DNA of 37,760 bases from Dethiobacter sp. (lineage in GTDB: Bacteria; Bacillota; Dethiobacteria; Dethiobacterales; Dethiobacteraceae), in assembly GCA_020725465.1 (NCBI GenBank), contig DYEY01000065.1, positions 1-37,760 of the forward strand. The letters are read 5' to 3'. Positions 7,629 to 15,769 of this stretch are shown here, piece by piece; position 1 is the first letter of the stretch; each line of letters starts with the position of its first letter. The notes beneath the pieces are model-generated. The model did no database searches, was not told where the DNA came from, and saw only the letters and a program-made list of their open reading frames with translations. Made by a program: the position numbers and the translations under genes.

Positions 7629-8570
7629 CTATTTATCCCTGATATTCTTCAGGTGGGGGTCCAAGGCATCGCGGAGACCGTCGCCAAAGAAGTTAAAGCA
7701 AAGTACGGTTATAAAAATGGCCAGCCCCGGGAAAAAGGCGGTCCAGGGCGCTTCTTTCAATGTAATCAGGTCCTTGGCTTCGTGCAGCATGCTGCCCCAG
7801 CTGAACTGGGGCGGCTGTACGCCAAGACCAAGGAAACTCAGGGTGGATTCAATCAGAATGGCGTAGGCCACCATCAGCGTGGCGTTGACAATAATAGGCG
7901 CTTTGACGTTGGGCAGAATATGCCGGAAAATAATCCGGCTGTTGGAGAAACCAAGGGCCCGGGCTGCTTCCACAAATTCCCTCTCCTTCAGACTTAAGAA
8001 TTCGCCCCTGACCAGCCGGGAGACGCCCATCCACATGGTAAAGCCGATGATCAGGGCGATGCCGAAGAAATTCGGCTTGGTGAAAGCAGCCAGAATAATA
8101 AGCAGAAACAGGGTGGGCAGCGACAGCAGGATGTCCACAAAGCGCATCAGGATTGAATCAGTAATGCCGCCGTAATAGCCGGAAATGCCCCCGTATACCG
8201 AACCCACCCCTACCGAGATGAGCATGGTGATCAGTCCCACCATCAGGGAAACTCTGGCCCCAAACAGCATCCGGCTGTAAACGTCCCGGCCCAGGTGATC
8301 CGTACCGAAAAAGAACTGTGATGAAGGACGCTGCCTGACATGCTCCCTGGAGATATTAATAAGGGTGGGGTTGTGGTTGGCCAGCAAAGGTGCCGCCACG
8401 GCGCAGCCGATAATAATTAAAAGCACGATGCTGGCGGCCACCGCCAGCCGGTTCTTGCGAAAAGCCCGCCAGAATTCAAAGAGCAGTCCGCTCTCCTGCT
8501 GCAGGTTCCCGAAACGGGCCAGCTCCTCCTGATTGCAACCCTGGTTAAAAGAAGGTTGGATTTCCGCCAT
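7629..8570 (-). CDS. Peptide-type ABC transporter permease (OppC/DppC type)
   Basis: A 313-residue inner-membrane protein. After a cytoplasmic N-terminus there is a first helix (LAVAASIVLLIIIGCAVAA) and the OppC N-terminal domain ending near FGTDHLGRDVYSRM. Then come about five more helices and the EAA coupling loop EAARALGFSNSRIIFRHILP that contacts the ATPases. Ends in GDGLRDALDP, the usual terminus of the family. ATG at 8570 lies 11 bases after the stop of the other permease. Confidence 0.95.
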   Translation of the reverse strand: MAEIQPSFNQGCNQEELARFGNLQQESGLLFEFWRAFRKNRLAVAASIVLLIIIGCAVAAPLLANHNPTLINISREHVRQRPSSQFFFGTDHLGRDVYSRMLFGARVSLMVGLITMLISVGVGSVYGGISGYYGGITDSILMRFVDILLSLPTLFLLIILAAFTKPNFFGIALIIGFTMWMGVSRLVRGEFLSLKEREFVEAARALGFSNSRIIFRHILPNVKAPIIVNATLMVAYAILIESTLSFLGLGVQPPQFSWGSMLHEAKDLITLKEAPWTAFFPGLAIFITVLCFNFFGDGLRDALDPHLKNIRDK

Positions 8571-8581
8571 TGCTGCACCGC

Positions 8582-9571
8582 CTAACTTTCGTACTTAACC
8601 CGCGGGTCAAGCACCGTGTAGAGTATGTCCGCCAGAAAATTACCAAGCAGCACCAGGACCGCTGTGATTATCACAATACCCATCAAAACCTGGTAGTCAC
8701 GGTTGCCCACCGATGTGATAAACAGCCGTCCGATACCCGGCCAGGCGAAAATTGTCTCCGTGACCACAGCGCCGGCAAAGAATGACGGCAAGTCCAGTCC
8801 CATGATGGTGACAATGGGAGTCATGGCGTTGCGCAGCGCGTGCCGGTAAATGACTCTTCTTTCCGGAACGCCCTTGGCGCGGGCGGTGCGGATATAGTTC
8901 TGGCTGATAACCTCAAGCATGGAAGAGCGCATGTAGCGGCTCCACTTGGCGGTATTCATCAGTCCCAGCACCACAGCCGGCATAATCATATACTTCAAAT
9001 GCTCCCAAAGCACGGCAAAAGGCCTGACCATGGGCTTAAAAGCCAGCGGGTCAAACCACGGTGTGGACTGGCCGCCGCCGGGAAGCACACCCAGCCAGAT
9101 TGAAAAAACATAAAGCATCAGTAAGCCAAACCAGAAAGCCGGCATGGAAATGCCAAGGAATGAAAAGAAGGTAACCACGTTGTCAAAGAGGGAATAACGG
9201 TGGGTGGCGGAGTAGATACCGATGGGAATGGCGATTGATATGGAAATCAGAAAAGAAGCCGCCATTAATTTCAGGGTAGCCGGCAGGCGGTCCGTTATTT
9301 CCCTGGCCACCGGACGGCCCGTGGCATAGGAGAGGCCGAGGTCGCCCCGTACCGTATTTTTAAGCCAGATAACATACCGGACGTGCGCCGGCTTGTCAAG
9401 GCCCAGCTGCTGAGCTATCCTCATCCGGTCAGCATAAGTGATTTTGGGGTTTTCCGCATACATGGCCATGGGACCACCCGGCGCCAGCTGCATCAGGGCA
9501 AAAGATAACACGGAGATAACCAACAGGGAAAAAAGCGAGACCAAAAATCTTCTGGCAATTTTTTTGGTCAT
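8582..9571 (-). CDS. Peptide-type ABC transporter permease (OppB/DppB type)
   Basis: A 329-residue permease. N-terminal helix RRFLVSLFSLLVISVLSFAL, the family motif LGLDKPAHVRYVIWL followed by GDLGLSYATGRPV, six predicted helices in all, and EAA loop RTARAKGVPERRVIYRHALR. Ends LYTVLDPRVKYES. Start ATG at 9571 follows AGAGGTGG. It is separated from the binding-protein gene by a 76-base gap holding a GC-rich hairpin. Confidence 0.95.
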   Translation of the reverse strand: MTKKIARRFLVSLFSLLVISVLSFALMQLAPGGPMAMYAENPKITYADRMRIAQQLGLDKPAHVRYVIWLKNTVRGDLGLSYATGRPVAREITDRLPATLKLMAASFLISISIAIPIGIYSATHRYSLFDNVVTFFSFLGISMPAFWFGLLMLYVFSIWLGVLPGGGQSTPWFDPLAFKPMVRPFAVLWEHLKYMIMPAVVLGLMNTAKWSRYMRSSMLEVISQNYIRTARAKGVPERRVIYRHALRNAMTPIVTIMGLDLPSFFAGAVVTETIFAWPGIGRLFITSVGNRDYQVLMGIVIITAVLVLLGNFLADILYTVLDPRVKYES

Positions 9572-9605
9572 GGAACCACCTCTTGATTACTGGTTAAACA
9601 AAAGA

Positions 9606-9632
9606 GGGGGGGTAGCGGACTGCTATCCCCCC
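9606..9632 (-). terminator. Intra-operon hairpin (attenuator) after the binding-protein gene
   Basis: GGGGGGGTAGC (9606-9616) pairs with GCTATCCCCCC (9622-9632), 11 bp with one wobble and a 5-base loop. The minus-strand tail is CTCTTTTGTTT. Such partial terminators or mRNA stabilisers between a binding-protein gene and its permease genes are a known way to make more binding protein than permease. Confidence 0.6.
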
Positions 9633-9647
9633 GCTTCTTTAAGACAC

Positions 9648-11294
9648 TTACTGCAGCTCCCATTCCCAGATGTTCCAGGTGTTGTTGGCCTGAGTGGGGT
9701 TGGGTTTGAAATTCTTCAGGGCAGACGGATATGCGTAGACTTTGGCAAAGAAGTAGATGTAGATGGAGGGCACTTCCTCGGCCAGGATTTCCTGGATTTC
9801 AAAGAAGTACTGTTTACGCTTCTCCCTGTCCATTTCTTTCTCGGCCAGTTCAATCAGCTCATCAACCCGGGCGTTCACGAAGCCGGGGTAGTTCTGACCC
9901 GATGTTTCCGGGTTGGTGGGATCGGGGATCTGGCTGGAGTGCCAGAGGGTCCGGGGTGAAGGGTCAAAACCGGAAACCCAGCCAAAGATAATCATATCGA
10001 ATTTCAGGCCGTCCAGGATATCGCCAAAAAGAGTGGCCGGCTCGTAATTCTGGATGTGGGCCTTGACACCGATCTTGGCCCATTCCTGCTGGGCAATCTG
10101 CTGCCAGGCTTCGCGCACTCTGTTCCCCGCGCTGGCGTTCATGGTAAACTCCAACCTCAGGCCGTTTTTGGTACGAACGCCGTCGGGGCCAAGCTTCCAG
10201 CCGGCGCTCTCCAGGAGTTCCTCGGCCTTTTTCAGGTCATAGTTGTACCTTTTGACATTGGGATTGTAGGCCCAGCTGATGGTGGGCAGGAAGCCGGTGG
10301 CAGGCTGACCGACGCCGTCCAGCACTGTTTCAATAAACTGGTCCTGCGGCCAGGCGTAAGCCAGGGCCTGCCTTACTTCCTTATCCTGGAAGATGGGGTT
10401 GCGCAGGTTAAAATCGGCGTGCACGTAGATAAAAGCCGGGTAATTAACAACTTCAATGGGCATACCGCCCTGCTTCTTGGACAGGATTTCTTTGTACTGG
10501 GGAGCAGGCACTTCCATGATGTCGATCTCACCGGCGGAGAACTGGGCCAGTTTTACATCGTCGGTGGGGATGAACTTAAAGACGATTTTTTCTATTTGCG
10601 GCTTGCCTTTGAAATAATCGTCAAACCGCTCCAGCATAATGTATTCGGTGGGCTTCCATTCCACTATCTTGTAGGGGCCGGAGCCGATGGGCCTGCGGGA
10701 GAACTCGCCGCCCTTGGTCAGGGTGTTGCCGCTGGCTTTATATTCGGCTTCCACGATGTGCTTGGGTACAATAATGGCTGAGGAATAGGCCCAGCCTTCC
10801 AGGTATTCGGCTACGTATTCCTTCAGGGTGAAGCTGAAGTTATAGTCGTCCACAATGTTCCAGGAATCGATCTTTTCCCAAAGGGTGCGGGAAGGCACAG
10901 TGACGTTGGGATCCATATGGATGTCGTAGGTGTACTTGACGTCCTTGGTGGTGAGTTCCACGCCGTCGTGGAATTTTACGCCCTTGCGCAGCCTGAAAGT
11001 GTAAGTGAGGCCGTCGTCACTGACTTTGGGCAGTTCCTCCAACAGATCAGGCACATACTCCAGTTTTTCGTTCACCTTAATCAGGGTGGAAAAGATAGCG
11101 TTCATGATGTCGGTCTCGTAGGAAGACTCGGACAGGATCGGGTTCAGTGTTTCAATATCGGGACCGCCCCAAACCAGCGGCCTTTGCGGTTTGGGCTGCT
11201 CCACAGGCTGTGTTGCCGGCTTCTTACCGCAGGACACGTTAAGGGCAGCCACCAGGACCAGGGCCAACAGGATAACCATGGACTTTCTGAACAG
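9648..11294 (-). CDS. Peptide/nickel-type ABC transporter substrate-binding lipoprotein (SBP family 5)
   Basis: About 548 residues from the proposed start. Family-5 landmarks: LVWGGPDIETLNPILSE, LLEELPKVSDDGLTYTFRLR, KGVKFHDG, PIGSGPYKIVEWKPTEY, and a conserved C-terminal WNIWEW. The N-terminal hydrophobic stretch ends in ALNVSC-GKK, a plausible though atypical lipobox, so it should be a lipoprotein facing outward. The ATG at 11279 has no ribosome site at useful distance and would drop the positively charged n-region. A CTG at 11292-11294 lies six bases behind GGGGGAG and adds FRKS. I therefore extend the gene to 11294, tentatively. It captures the solute for the downstream permease and ATPases. 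Confidence 0.9.
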   Translation of the reverse strand: MFRKSMVILLALVLVAALNVSCGKKPATQPVEQPKPQRPLVWGGPDIETLNPILSESSYETDIMNAIFSTLIKVNEKLEYVPDLLEELPKVSDDGLTYTFRLRKGVKFHDGVELTTKDVKYTYDIHMDPNVTVPSRTLWEKIDSWNIVDDYNFSFTLKEYVAEYLEGWAYSSAIIVPKHIVEAEYKASGNTLTKGGEFSRRPIGSGPYKIVEWKPTEYIMLERFDDYFKGKPQIEKIVFKFIPTDDVKLAQFSAGEIDIMEVPAPQYKEILSKKQGGMPIEVVNYPAFIYVHADFNLRNPIFQDKEVRQALAYAWPQDQFIETVLDGVGQPATGFLPTISWAYNPNVKRYNYDLKKAEELLESAGWKLGPDGVRTKNGLRLEFTMNASAGNRVREAWQQIAQQEWAKIGVKAHIQNYEPATLFGDILDGLKFDMIIFGWVSGFDPSPRTLWHSSQIPDPTNPETSGQNYPGFVNARVDELIELAEKEMDREKRKQYFFEIQEILAEEVPSIYIYFFAKVYAYPSALKNFKPNPTQANNTWNIWEWELQ

Positions 11295-11396
11295 TTCAAT
11301 CTCCCCCTTTTATTTAGCGATTAAAACCGATAGATTATATATTCGTTGCGTAGGGACTATATCCTGCTACTATTCCTTTTCTTTCTTTTTCCATAT

Positions 11397-11425
11397 ATAA
11401 TATTTTTTATAAGCAACCATTGCAA
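11397..11425 (-). promoter_or_regulatory. Promoter of the peptide-transporter operon
   Basis: Minus-strand TTGCAA (11420-11425) and TATTAT (11397-11402), 17 bases apart, in an AT-rich intergenic stretch. The leader to the binding-protein gene is about 95 bases. Confidence 0.5.
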
Positions 11426-11454
11426 ATATTTGAATAAAACCTATATGTGTCCTG

Positions 11455-13599
11455 TCAGCTCAATACCACCAAGGCGTCCACAATTACCGGATCCGGACCG
11501 CTGACCAATATGGGGTTTAAATCCATCTCGGTTATCTCCGGGTGAAGCAGCGGAATATAACTCAGGGCCTCCAGCAGCGAGGCCAGCTTAACTTTGTTAA
11601 CAGCCGGCATGCCTCTGAATTCTCCAAGCAGGGCGGCAGCCCTGATGTCTCTCTGCATTTCTTCGGCCTCCTCCCGGCAAAGCGGCGCCACCCGGAAAGT
11701 CACATCCCTCAACGCTTCGGTAAAAACTCCACCCAGGCCAAACAGTACAGCCGGGCCAAAGCCGGGGAACCAAGTCACGCCCGCAGTCAGCTCCCGCTCT
11801 CCCCGGATCATCGGCGACACTATTACAGGTATAGCTGCGCCGGCCGCAGACCTGATGGCAGAAAAGGCCGCCCTGACGGCCTCTGCGGATTTACAGTTAA
11901 GGTGTACCAGGCCCCTTTCCGTCTTGTGCAGTATCTCATGAGAACAGGCCTTGACCGCCACAGGATAACCCACTGCTTCCGCTGCCGCCTGTGCTTCCTC
12001 AGCACTTTTGGCCAGGTAGTCCGCAGTGACCGGCAGGCCGTAGGCGGCCAGGAGCTTTTTGGCCTGGTATTCGTCCAGCGCTTTTTGACCCCTGGCAGCT
12101 GCCTCCTGCAATATTGCCTCCGCCTGCGTCGACCGCTTGGGCAGTATTGGCAAAACCGCTTTTTCCCTCTCCCTGATTTCCTTATACCTGAGCAGAGCCG
12201 CCATGGCCCGGGCGGCCTTTTCCGGCGAGTCGAAGACCGGGACGCCCCTTTCCCGGTAGGCGGTGGTGTAGTTATCCTCACTGTCGAAAAAGGATGATAT
12301 AACCAGCGGGAGGTTATATTGCCAGGGCAGGGAGGCGGTTTGAGTGAGATCCGGCTCAAACCGTTTTAATAAAGACTCCAGTGAGATATCCCCGGTCATT
12401 TCTTTGATATGGGGGTAAACATCCCTCATAAAACCGTGACTCATGGCGCCGTGAATGATAATCCCGTCAACCTCGCCGCTCTCGGCAATAATGCCGGGGA
12501 TAACCGTGCTTATAACCTGGGCGTCCAGGTGAAAGGTGAGGTCTACCGGATTGCCGCTGGCGGCATGGCCGGGAATAAGAGGGCGAATTTTCTCCTGCAG
12601 GGCATCAGAAAAACCTGGCACCTCCAGCCCTTCCTGGTCGCAGGTATTGGCAATGGCTGTGCCGGGGCCGCCGGAATTGGTGACCACAGCAATCCTCTTC
12701 CCGCGCAGCGGGGGCAGGCTGGCCAGCGCCCAGCCGTGGCTGTACAGGTCCTCCACCGAATGGACGCGGATAATTCCCGCTTGCTTGAAAACACCGTCGT
12801 AGAGGTAATCCGGCCCGGCCATGGAACCGGTATGGCTGGCCCCTGCCCGCGCCCCTGCGGCCGAGCCGCCCACATACTGGGCAATTACCGGCTTGTGCCG
12901 GGTGATTTTACGCGCCACCTCAATAAACCTGGCGCCGTCCCTTATTCCTTCTATGTAAAGGGCAACGGCCCGGGAATCTTCATCTTCGCCCAGGTATTCC
13001 AGCGCATCCACAATGTTTATGTCAGCTTCGTTGCCCACGCTGACGGCCTTGCTGAAGCGGATACCCCTTTTTCTCAGATAAGAAAGGGTCTGGGTAACAT
13101 AGGTACCGCTCTGGGAAGCCATGCCCAGCAAGCCGGGCTCACCGGAAACGGGCAGCACCGTCAGGTTCAGTGCCAGTTGGGTGTTGATAATGCCCATGCA
13201 GTTGGGACCCAGGAAGCGCAGGCCATGCCGTGCCGCCGTTTGCTTCAGTTCCTCCTCCAGCCGCCTGCCCGTTTCTCCTGTCTCGCGGAAACCCGCGGTA
13301 ATTATAACAGCGTACCTGGTGCCCAGGGAACCAAACTGGTCTACCAGCAGGTTTACCTGGTCCGGCGGAACCACAAGCATAACCAGGTCCGGTGCTTCCG
13401 GCAGGTCGGCCGCCGACGGGTACGCCCGGTGTCCAAGGACGGTTTTTTCCCTGGGGTGAACAGGATAAAACCTGCCCCGGTACCCGTCTTTAATGATGCT
13501 GAGAGCCTGCATGGTCCCCATTTTCATGGGGTTGTTGTTGGCACCAACCACAGCCACCGATGCCGGGGTCATCAGCCCGTGCAAAGGGTTCTTTTTCAT
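11455..13599 (-). CDS. ADP-forming acyl-CoA (acetyl-CoA) synthetase, fused alpha-beta form
   Basis: A 714-residue cytosolic enzyme. The start is ATG 13597-13599, preceded by AGGAGAG; a longer frame to 13623 lacks a site. The N-terminal CoA-binding Rossmann domain (SVAVVGANNNPMKMG) is followed by a succinyl-CoA-ligase-like part with GPNCMGIIN, ASQSGTYV and SVGNEADIN. The phosphohistidine loop GASHTGSMAG has His at about 256. The C-terminal ATP-grasp domain (DEYQAKKLLAAYGLPVT, VGYPVAVKACS, ELTAGVTWFPGFGPAVLFGLGG, EMDLNPILV) is the beta part. The family converts acyl-CoA + ADP + Pi to acid + ATP, a way of conserving energy in fermenters. Acyl specificity unknown. Confidence 0.92.
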   Translation of the reverse strand: MKKNPLHGLMTPASVAVVGANNNPMKMGTMQALSIIKDGYRGRFYPVHPREKTVLGHRAYPSAADLPEAPDLVMLVVPPDQVNLLVDQFGSLGTRYAVIITAGFRETGETGRRLEEELKQTAARHGLRFLGPNCMGIINTQLALNLTVLPVSGEPGLLGMASQSGTYVTQTLSYLRKRGIRFSKAVSVGNEADINIVDALEYLGEDEDSRAVALYIEGIRDGARFIEVARKITRHKPVIAQYVGGSAAGARAGASHTGSMAGPDYLYDGVFKQAGIIRVHSVEDLYSHGWALASLPPLRGKRIAVVTNSGGPGTAIANTCDQEGLEVPGFSDALQEKIRPLIPGHAASGNPVDLTFHLDAQVISTVIPGIIAESGEVDGIIIHGAMSHGFMRDVYPHIKEMTGDISLESLLKRFEPDLTQTASLPWQYNLPLVISSFFDSEDNYTTAYRERGVPVFDSPEKAARAMAALLRYKEIREREKAVLPILPKRSTQAEAILQEAAARGQKALDEYQAKKLLAAYGLPVTADYLAKSAEEAQAAAEAVGYPVAVKACSHEILHKTERGLVHLNCKSAEAVRAAFSAIRSAAGAAIPVIVSPMIRGERELTAGVTWFPGFGPAVLFGLGGVFTEALRDVTFRVAPLCREEAEEMQRDIRAAALLGEFRGMPAVNKVKLASLLEALSYIPLLHPEITEMDLNPILVSGPDPVIVDALVVLS

Positions 13600-13685
13600 T
13601 TTATCTCTCCTATCTGGTACCATTTGGTAATATCAGGACTGGCGGTTCCTGGCATACGCTTTAAGCAAATAACTGCCCTCTTTAA

Positions 13686-13714
13686 ATATTAAATAAGTAA
13701 AGTATTTTTTGCAA
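13686..13714 (-). promoter_or_regulatory. Promoter of the acyl-CoA synthetase gene
   Basis: Minus-strand TTGCAA (13709-13714), 17-base spacer, TAATAT (13686-13691). Leader about 80 bases. Confidence 0.55.
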
Positions 13715-13747
13715 GAGCTTATTTTTATTATTCCCGGGCAAATTAAC

Positions 13748-13777
13748 AGGCTGCACCTCAGCGTGCAGCCTTTTTTT
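13748..13777 (+). terminator. Intrinsic terminator hairpin with its T-run on the plus strand
   Basis: AGGCTGCAC (13748-13756) pairs with GTGCAGCCT (13763-13771), followed by TTTTTTT on the + strand. It sits right after the stop of the minus-strand NamZ gene, where the minus-strand tail (GTTAATTTG) is poor in T. It probably works in both directions, better on the plus strand. Confidence 0.7.
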
Positions 13778-15558
13778 CATTTGGTAAGTTTCTGGCTTTC
13801 CAGCAATTGGTTAAAAAGGCTGGCTTCTCCGGTTTTTCTAAAAATTTTGCCCGCGGCGTCGTAACTTACCCGGTCAAAATCCAGTATCCGGTCTGTCAAC
13901 TGAAAAACTTTCCCTCTCTCCAAAGCGGCGGCGGAACTGAACTCCATCTGCCAGGTCAGGGCCAGTTCAGCCGCTTTGTCCAGGTAGTTTCCCGGCCAGG
14001 CGCCGGTCAGGTGATCGTTGTAGCCAAGTATCCGCAGCAGCACGGTGATTACTTCAGCGGCGCTGATATTTTCGTCAGGGCGGAAAGACCCGTCTGGGTA
14101 CCCCTTAACAAACCCCTGCTGGAATGCCAGGTTAACCCAGCCGGCATGCCAGCTCCCCGGCAGCACATCACGGAAAAGCGAAGGCCGGGAACGCTGCAGC
14201 GGCTCGCGGTTTTTCAGGCCGGCCATTATCACCGCCACTTTGGCAAACTCGGCCCTGGTAATGTTATTGGCCAGCCGGAATGTACCGTCAGGGTAACCTT
14301 CTATAACACCCAGTCCATAAAGGCGTTCCGTGGCCGCCCCGGCCAGGTCTAAGCGGTAGGGAGCATCACCGTAAATCAGGTAAGCCGTTCTTTCTTCCTT
14401 AAAACGGTTGAGCGCGGGAGCATAATTAGCCTCGATTTGCTGCGGGGAAAGCCCCTGTTCCAGGTACTGGCCGATTTTGTCAGTACCCATTATTTTATCA
14501 AACATAACTATAGACTGGGAGGTCTGACCGCTTTTGGGCACAGTAAAGTTGTTGAGAGACCTGGCAAAGGCAAGGGCGTAGATGCCTGTACGCGCAGGGT
14601 TGAAAGTCCGGTAATCGGTTATTTTCAGGCGCACACCCCCGGCGGTGCCGGACTTTTCCGGCAAAAAGACAACGCCGGGCAGCCCCGCGCCGTTTAGCAG
14701 CCGGGCAAATTCCACCTCATTTATTCCCCTGCCGCCAATCCAGCGGAATTTGTCGGCCTGGAAAATACCTGTGCCCTCGCCCAGCCCGGTAGCCATATAA
14801 CCAAAGGCCGAATCCAGGTCCTGAATATTGGGTGAAGTCCTTACCCAGGGCAATCCTGTATCCTGGAACACCATCTGGCGCGTGTAACCCGTCATGGGAA
14901 TTACCCTCAGGTCGGCCCCGATTTTACGGTTAAAAAACCTGGCCAGCTCACCGGCAGTCATGCCATGAGCCATGGGGAGGTTGTCCACACCCACGAAAGA
15001 TATGAAGCGGTCCTCCATCATGGGACCCTCCACAATTACACCTCCCACCGGGTTAGGGCGGTCCAGCACTATGACCGGGATGTTATACTTTTTTGCCTCT
15101 GCCATAACATAATTAAGGGTGGACATATATGTATACGAGCGGGCCCCTATATCCTGAATATCAAAGAGCAATACGTCCACACCCTTCAGCATCTCAGCGG
15201 TGGGCCTCCTGGTCTTGCCATAAAGGCTATAGACGGGAATACCAAGCCGGGGGTGGGTATAAGATTCAACATAGGCACCGGCCTTGGCCGCACCGTCAAT
15301 ACCGTGCTCCGGTCCGTACAGTGCCGCCAGTGTCAGTGATTTGTCAGCAGCCAAGATATCGATGAGGCTTTTCCCCTTGCTGTCCACCCCGGTCTGGTTG
15401 GTAACCAGGCCCACTCTTTTACCTTTTATCAGGTAGTGGTAGCTGTCAAAAAGTACCTCGTTACCCAGCCTTACCACCGGGGTCTGGGCAGCAGCGCCGG
15501 CTCCTGCCTGAAGCAATAATATAAAAAAAACCAAAAATCCGGCCAATACTCTTTTCAT
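13777..15558 (-). CDS. namZ: SLH-anchored exo-beta-N-acetylmuramidase (NamZ / DUF1343, GH171)
   Basis: A 593-residue secreted protein. Signal peptide 1-24 (cut near GAAA-QT). The DUF1343/NamZ domain spans about 28-400, with LVTNQTGVD, YGPEHGIDGAAKAG (conserved Glu about 84), PVYSLYGKTRRPT, LLFDIQDIGARSYTY, VLDRPNPVGG and GEGTGIFQADKF. Two clear SLH repeats follow (about 408-449 with GVIEGYPDGTF and 461-512 with GFVKGYPDGSF), then a weaker third to about 560. NamZ enzymes remove MurNAc from the non-reducing ends of peptidoglycan fragments. The SLH repeats should hold it on secondary cell-wall polymer. Start ATG at 15558 follows GGGGAGAAATAA. Confidence 0.88.
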   Translation of the reverse strand: MKRVLAGFLVFFILLLQAGAGAAAQTPVVRLGNEVLFDSYHYLIKGKRVGLVTNQTGVDSKGKSLIDILAADKSLTLAALYGPEHGIDGAAKAGAYVESYTHPRLGIPVYSLYGKTRRPTAEMLKGVDVLLFDIQDIGARSYTYMSTLNYVMAEAKKYNIPVIVLDRPNPVGGVIVEGPMMEDRFISFVGVDNLPMAHGMTAGELARFFNRKIGADLRVIPMTGYTRQMVFQDTGLPWVRTSPNIQDLDSAFGYMATGLGEGTGIFQADKFRWIGGRGINEVEFARLLNGAGLPGVVFLPEKSGTAGGVRLKITDYRTFNPARTGIYALAFARSLNNFTVPKSGQTSQSIVMFDKIMGTDKIGQYLEQGLSPQQIEANYAPALNRFKEERTAYLIYGDAPYRLDLAGAATERLYGLGVIEGYPDGTFRLANNITRAEFAKVAVIMAGLKNREPLQRSRPSLFRDVLPGSWHAGWVNLAFQQGFVKGYPDGSFRPDENISAAEVITVLLRILGYNDHLTGAWPGNYLDKAAELALTWQMEFSSAAALERGKVFQLTDRILDFDRVSYDAAGKIFRKTGEASLFNQLLESQKLTK

Positions 15559-15650
15559 TTATTTCTCCCCTTTGCGTCTGTTTAACCAGGCAGAGCGGGT
15601 TATCTGTTCAGACGACAGAAAAAAGGATAAAGTCCGGGTCATTTATAAAA

Positions 15651-15680
15651 ATATTACACGAATATTGTCGCCTGGTACAA
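15651..15680 (-). promoter_or_regulatory. Possible promoter of the NamZ gene
   Basis: Minus-strand TTGTAC (15675-15680), 18-base spacer, TAATAT (15651-15656). Confidence 0.45.
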
Positions 15681-15769
15681 TTAATTTTTTTTAATACTAC
15701 GGCGAAATTTAGCCTCAATGGAGCCATGGGGACGGCTTTCAGCGTCACCGGAGCGTAGCGTGGCGCATG

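Noticed and set aside
12409-13692. 427-codon open frame on the plus strand
   Set aside because: It is antisense to the ADP-forming acyl-CoA synthetase, whose full-length domains are unmistakable. The + strand protein is rich in Arg/Gly/His without any recognisable domain or ribosome site.
15721-15769. GGGGACGG-containing stretch and GCGTCAC/GTGGCGC hairpin after the DUF4015 gene
   Set aside because: Resembles part of a repetitive element seen in Clostridia, but only one degenerate copy is present and no transposase is near. The hairpin has no T-run.
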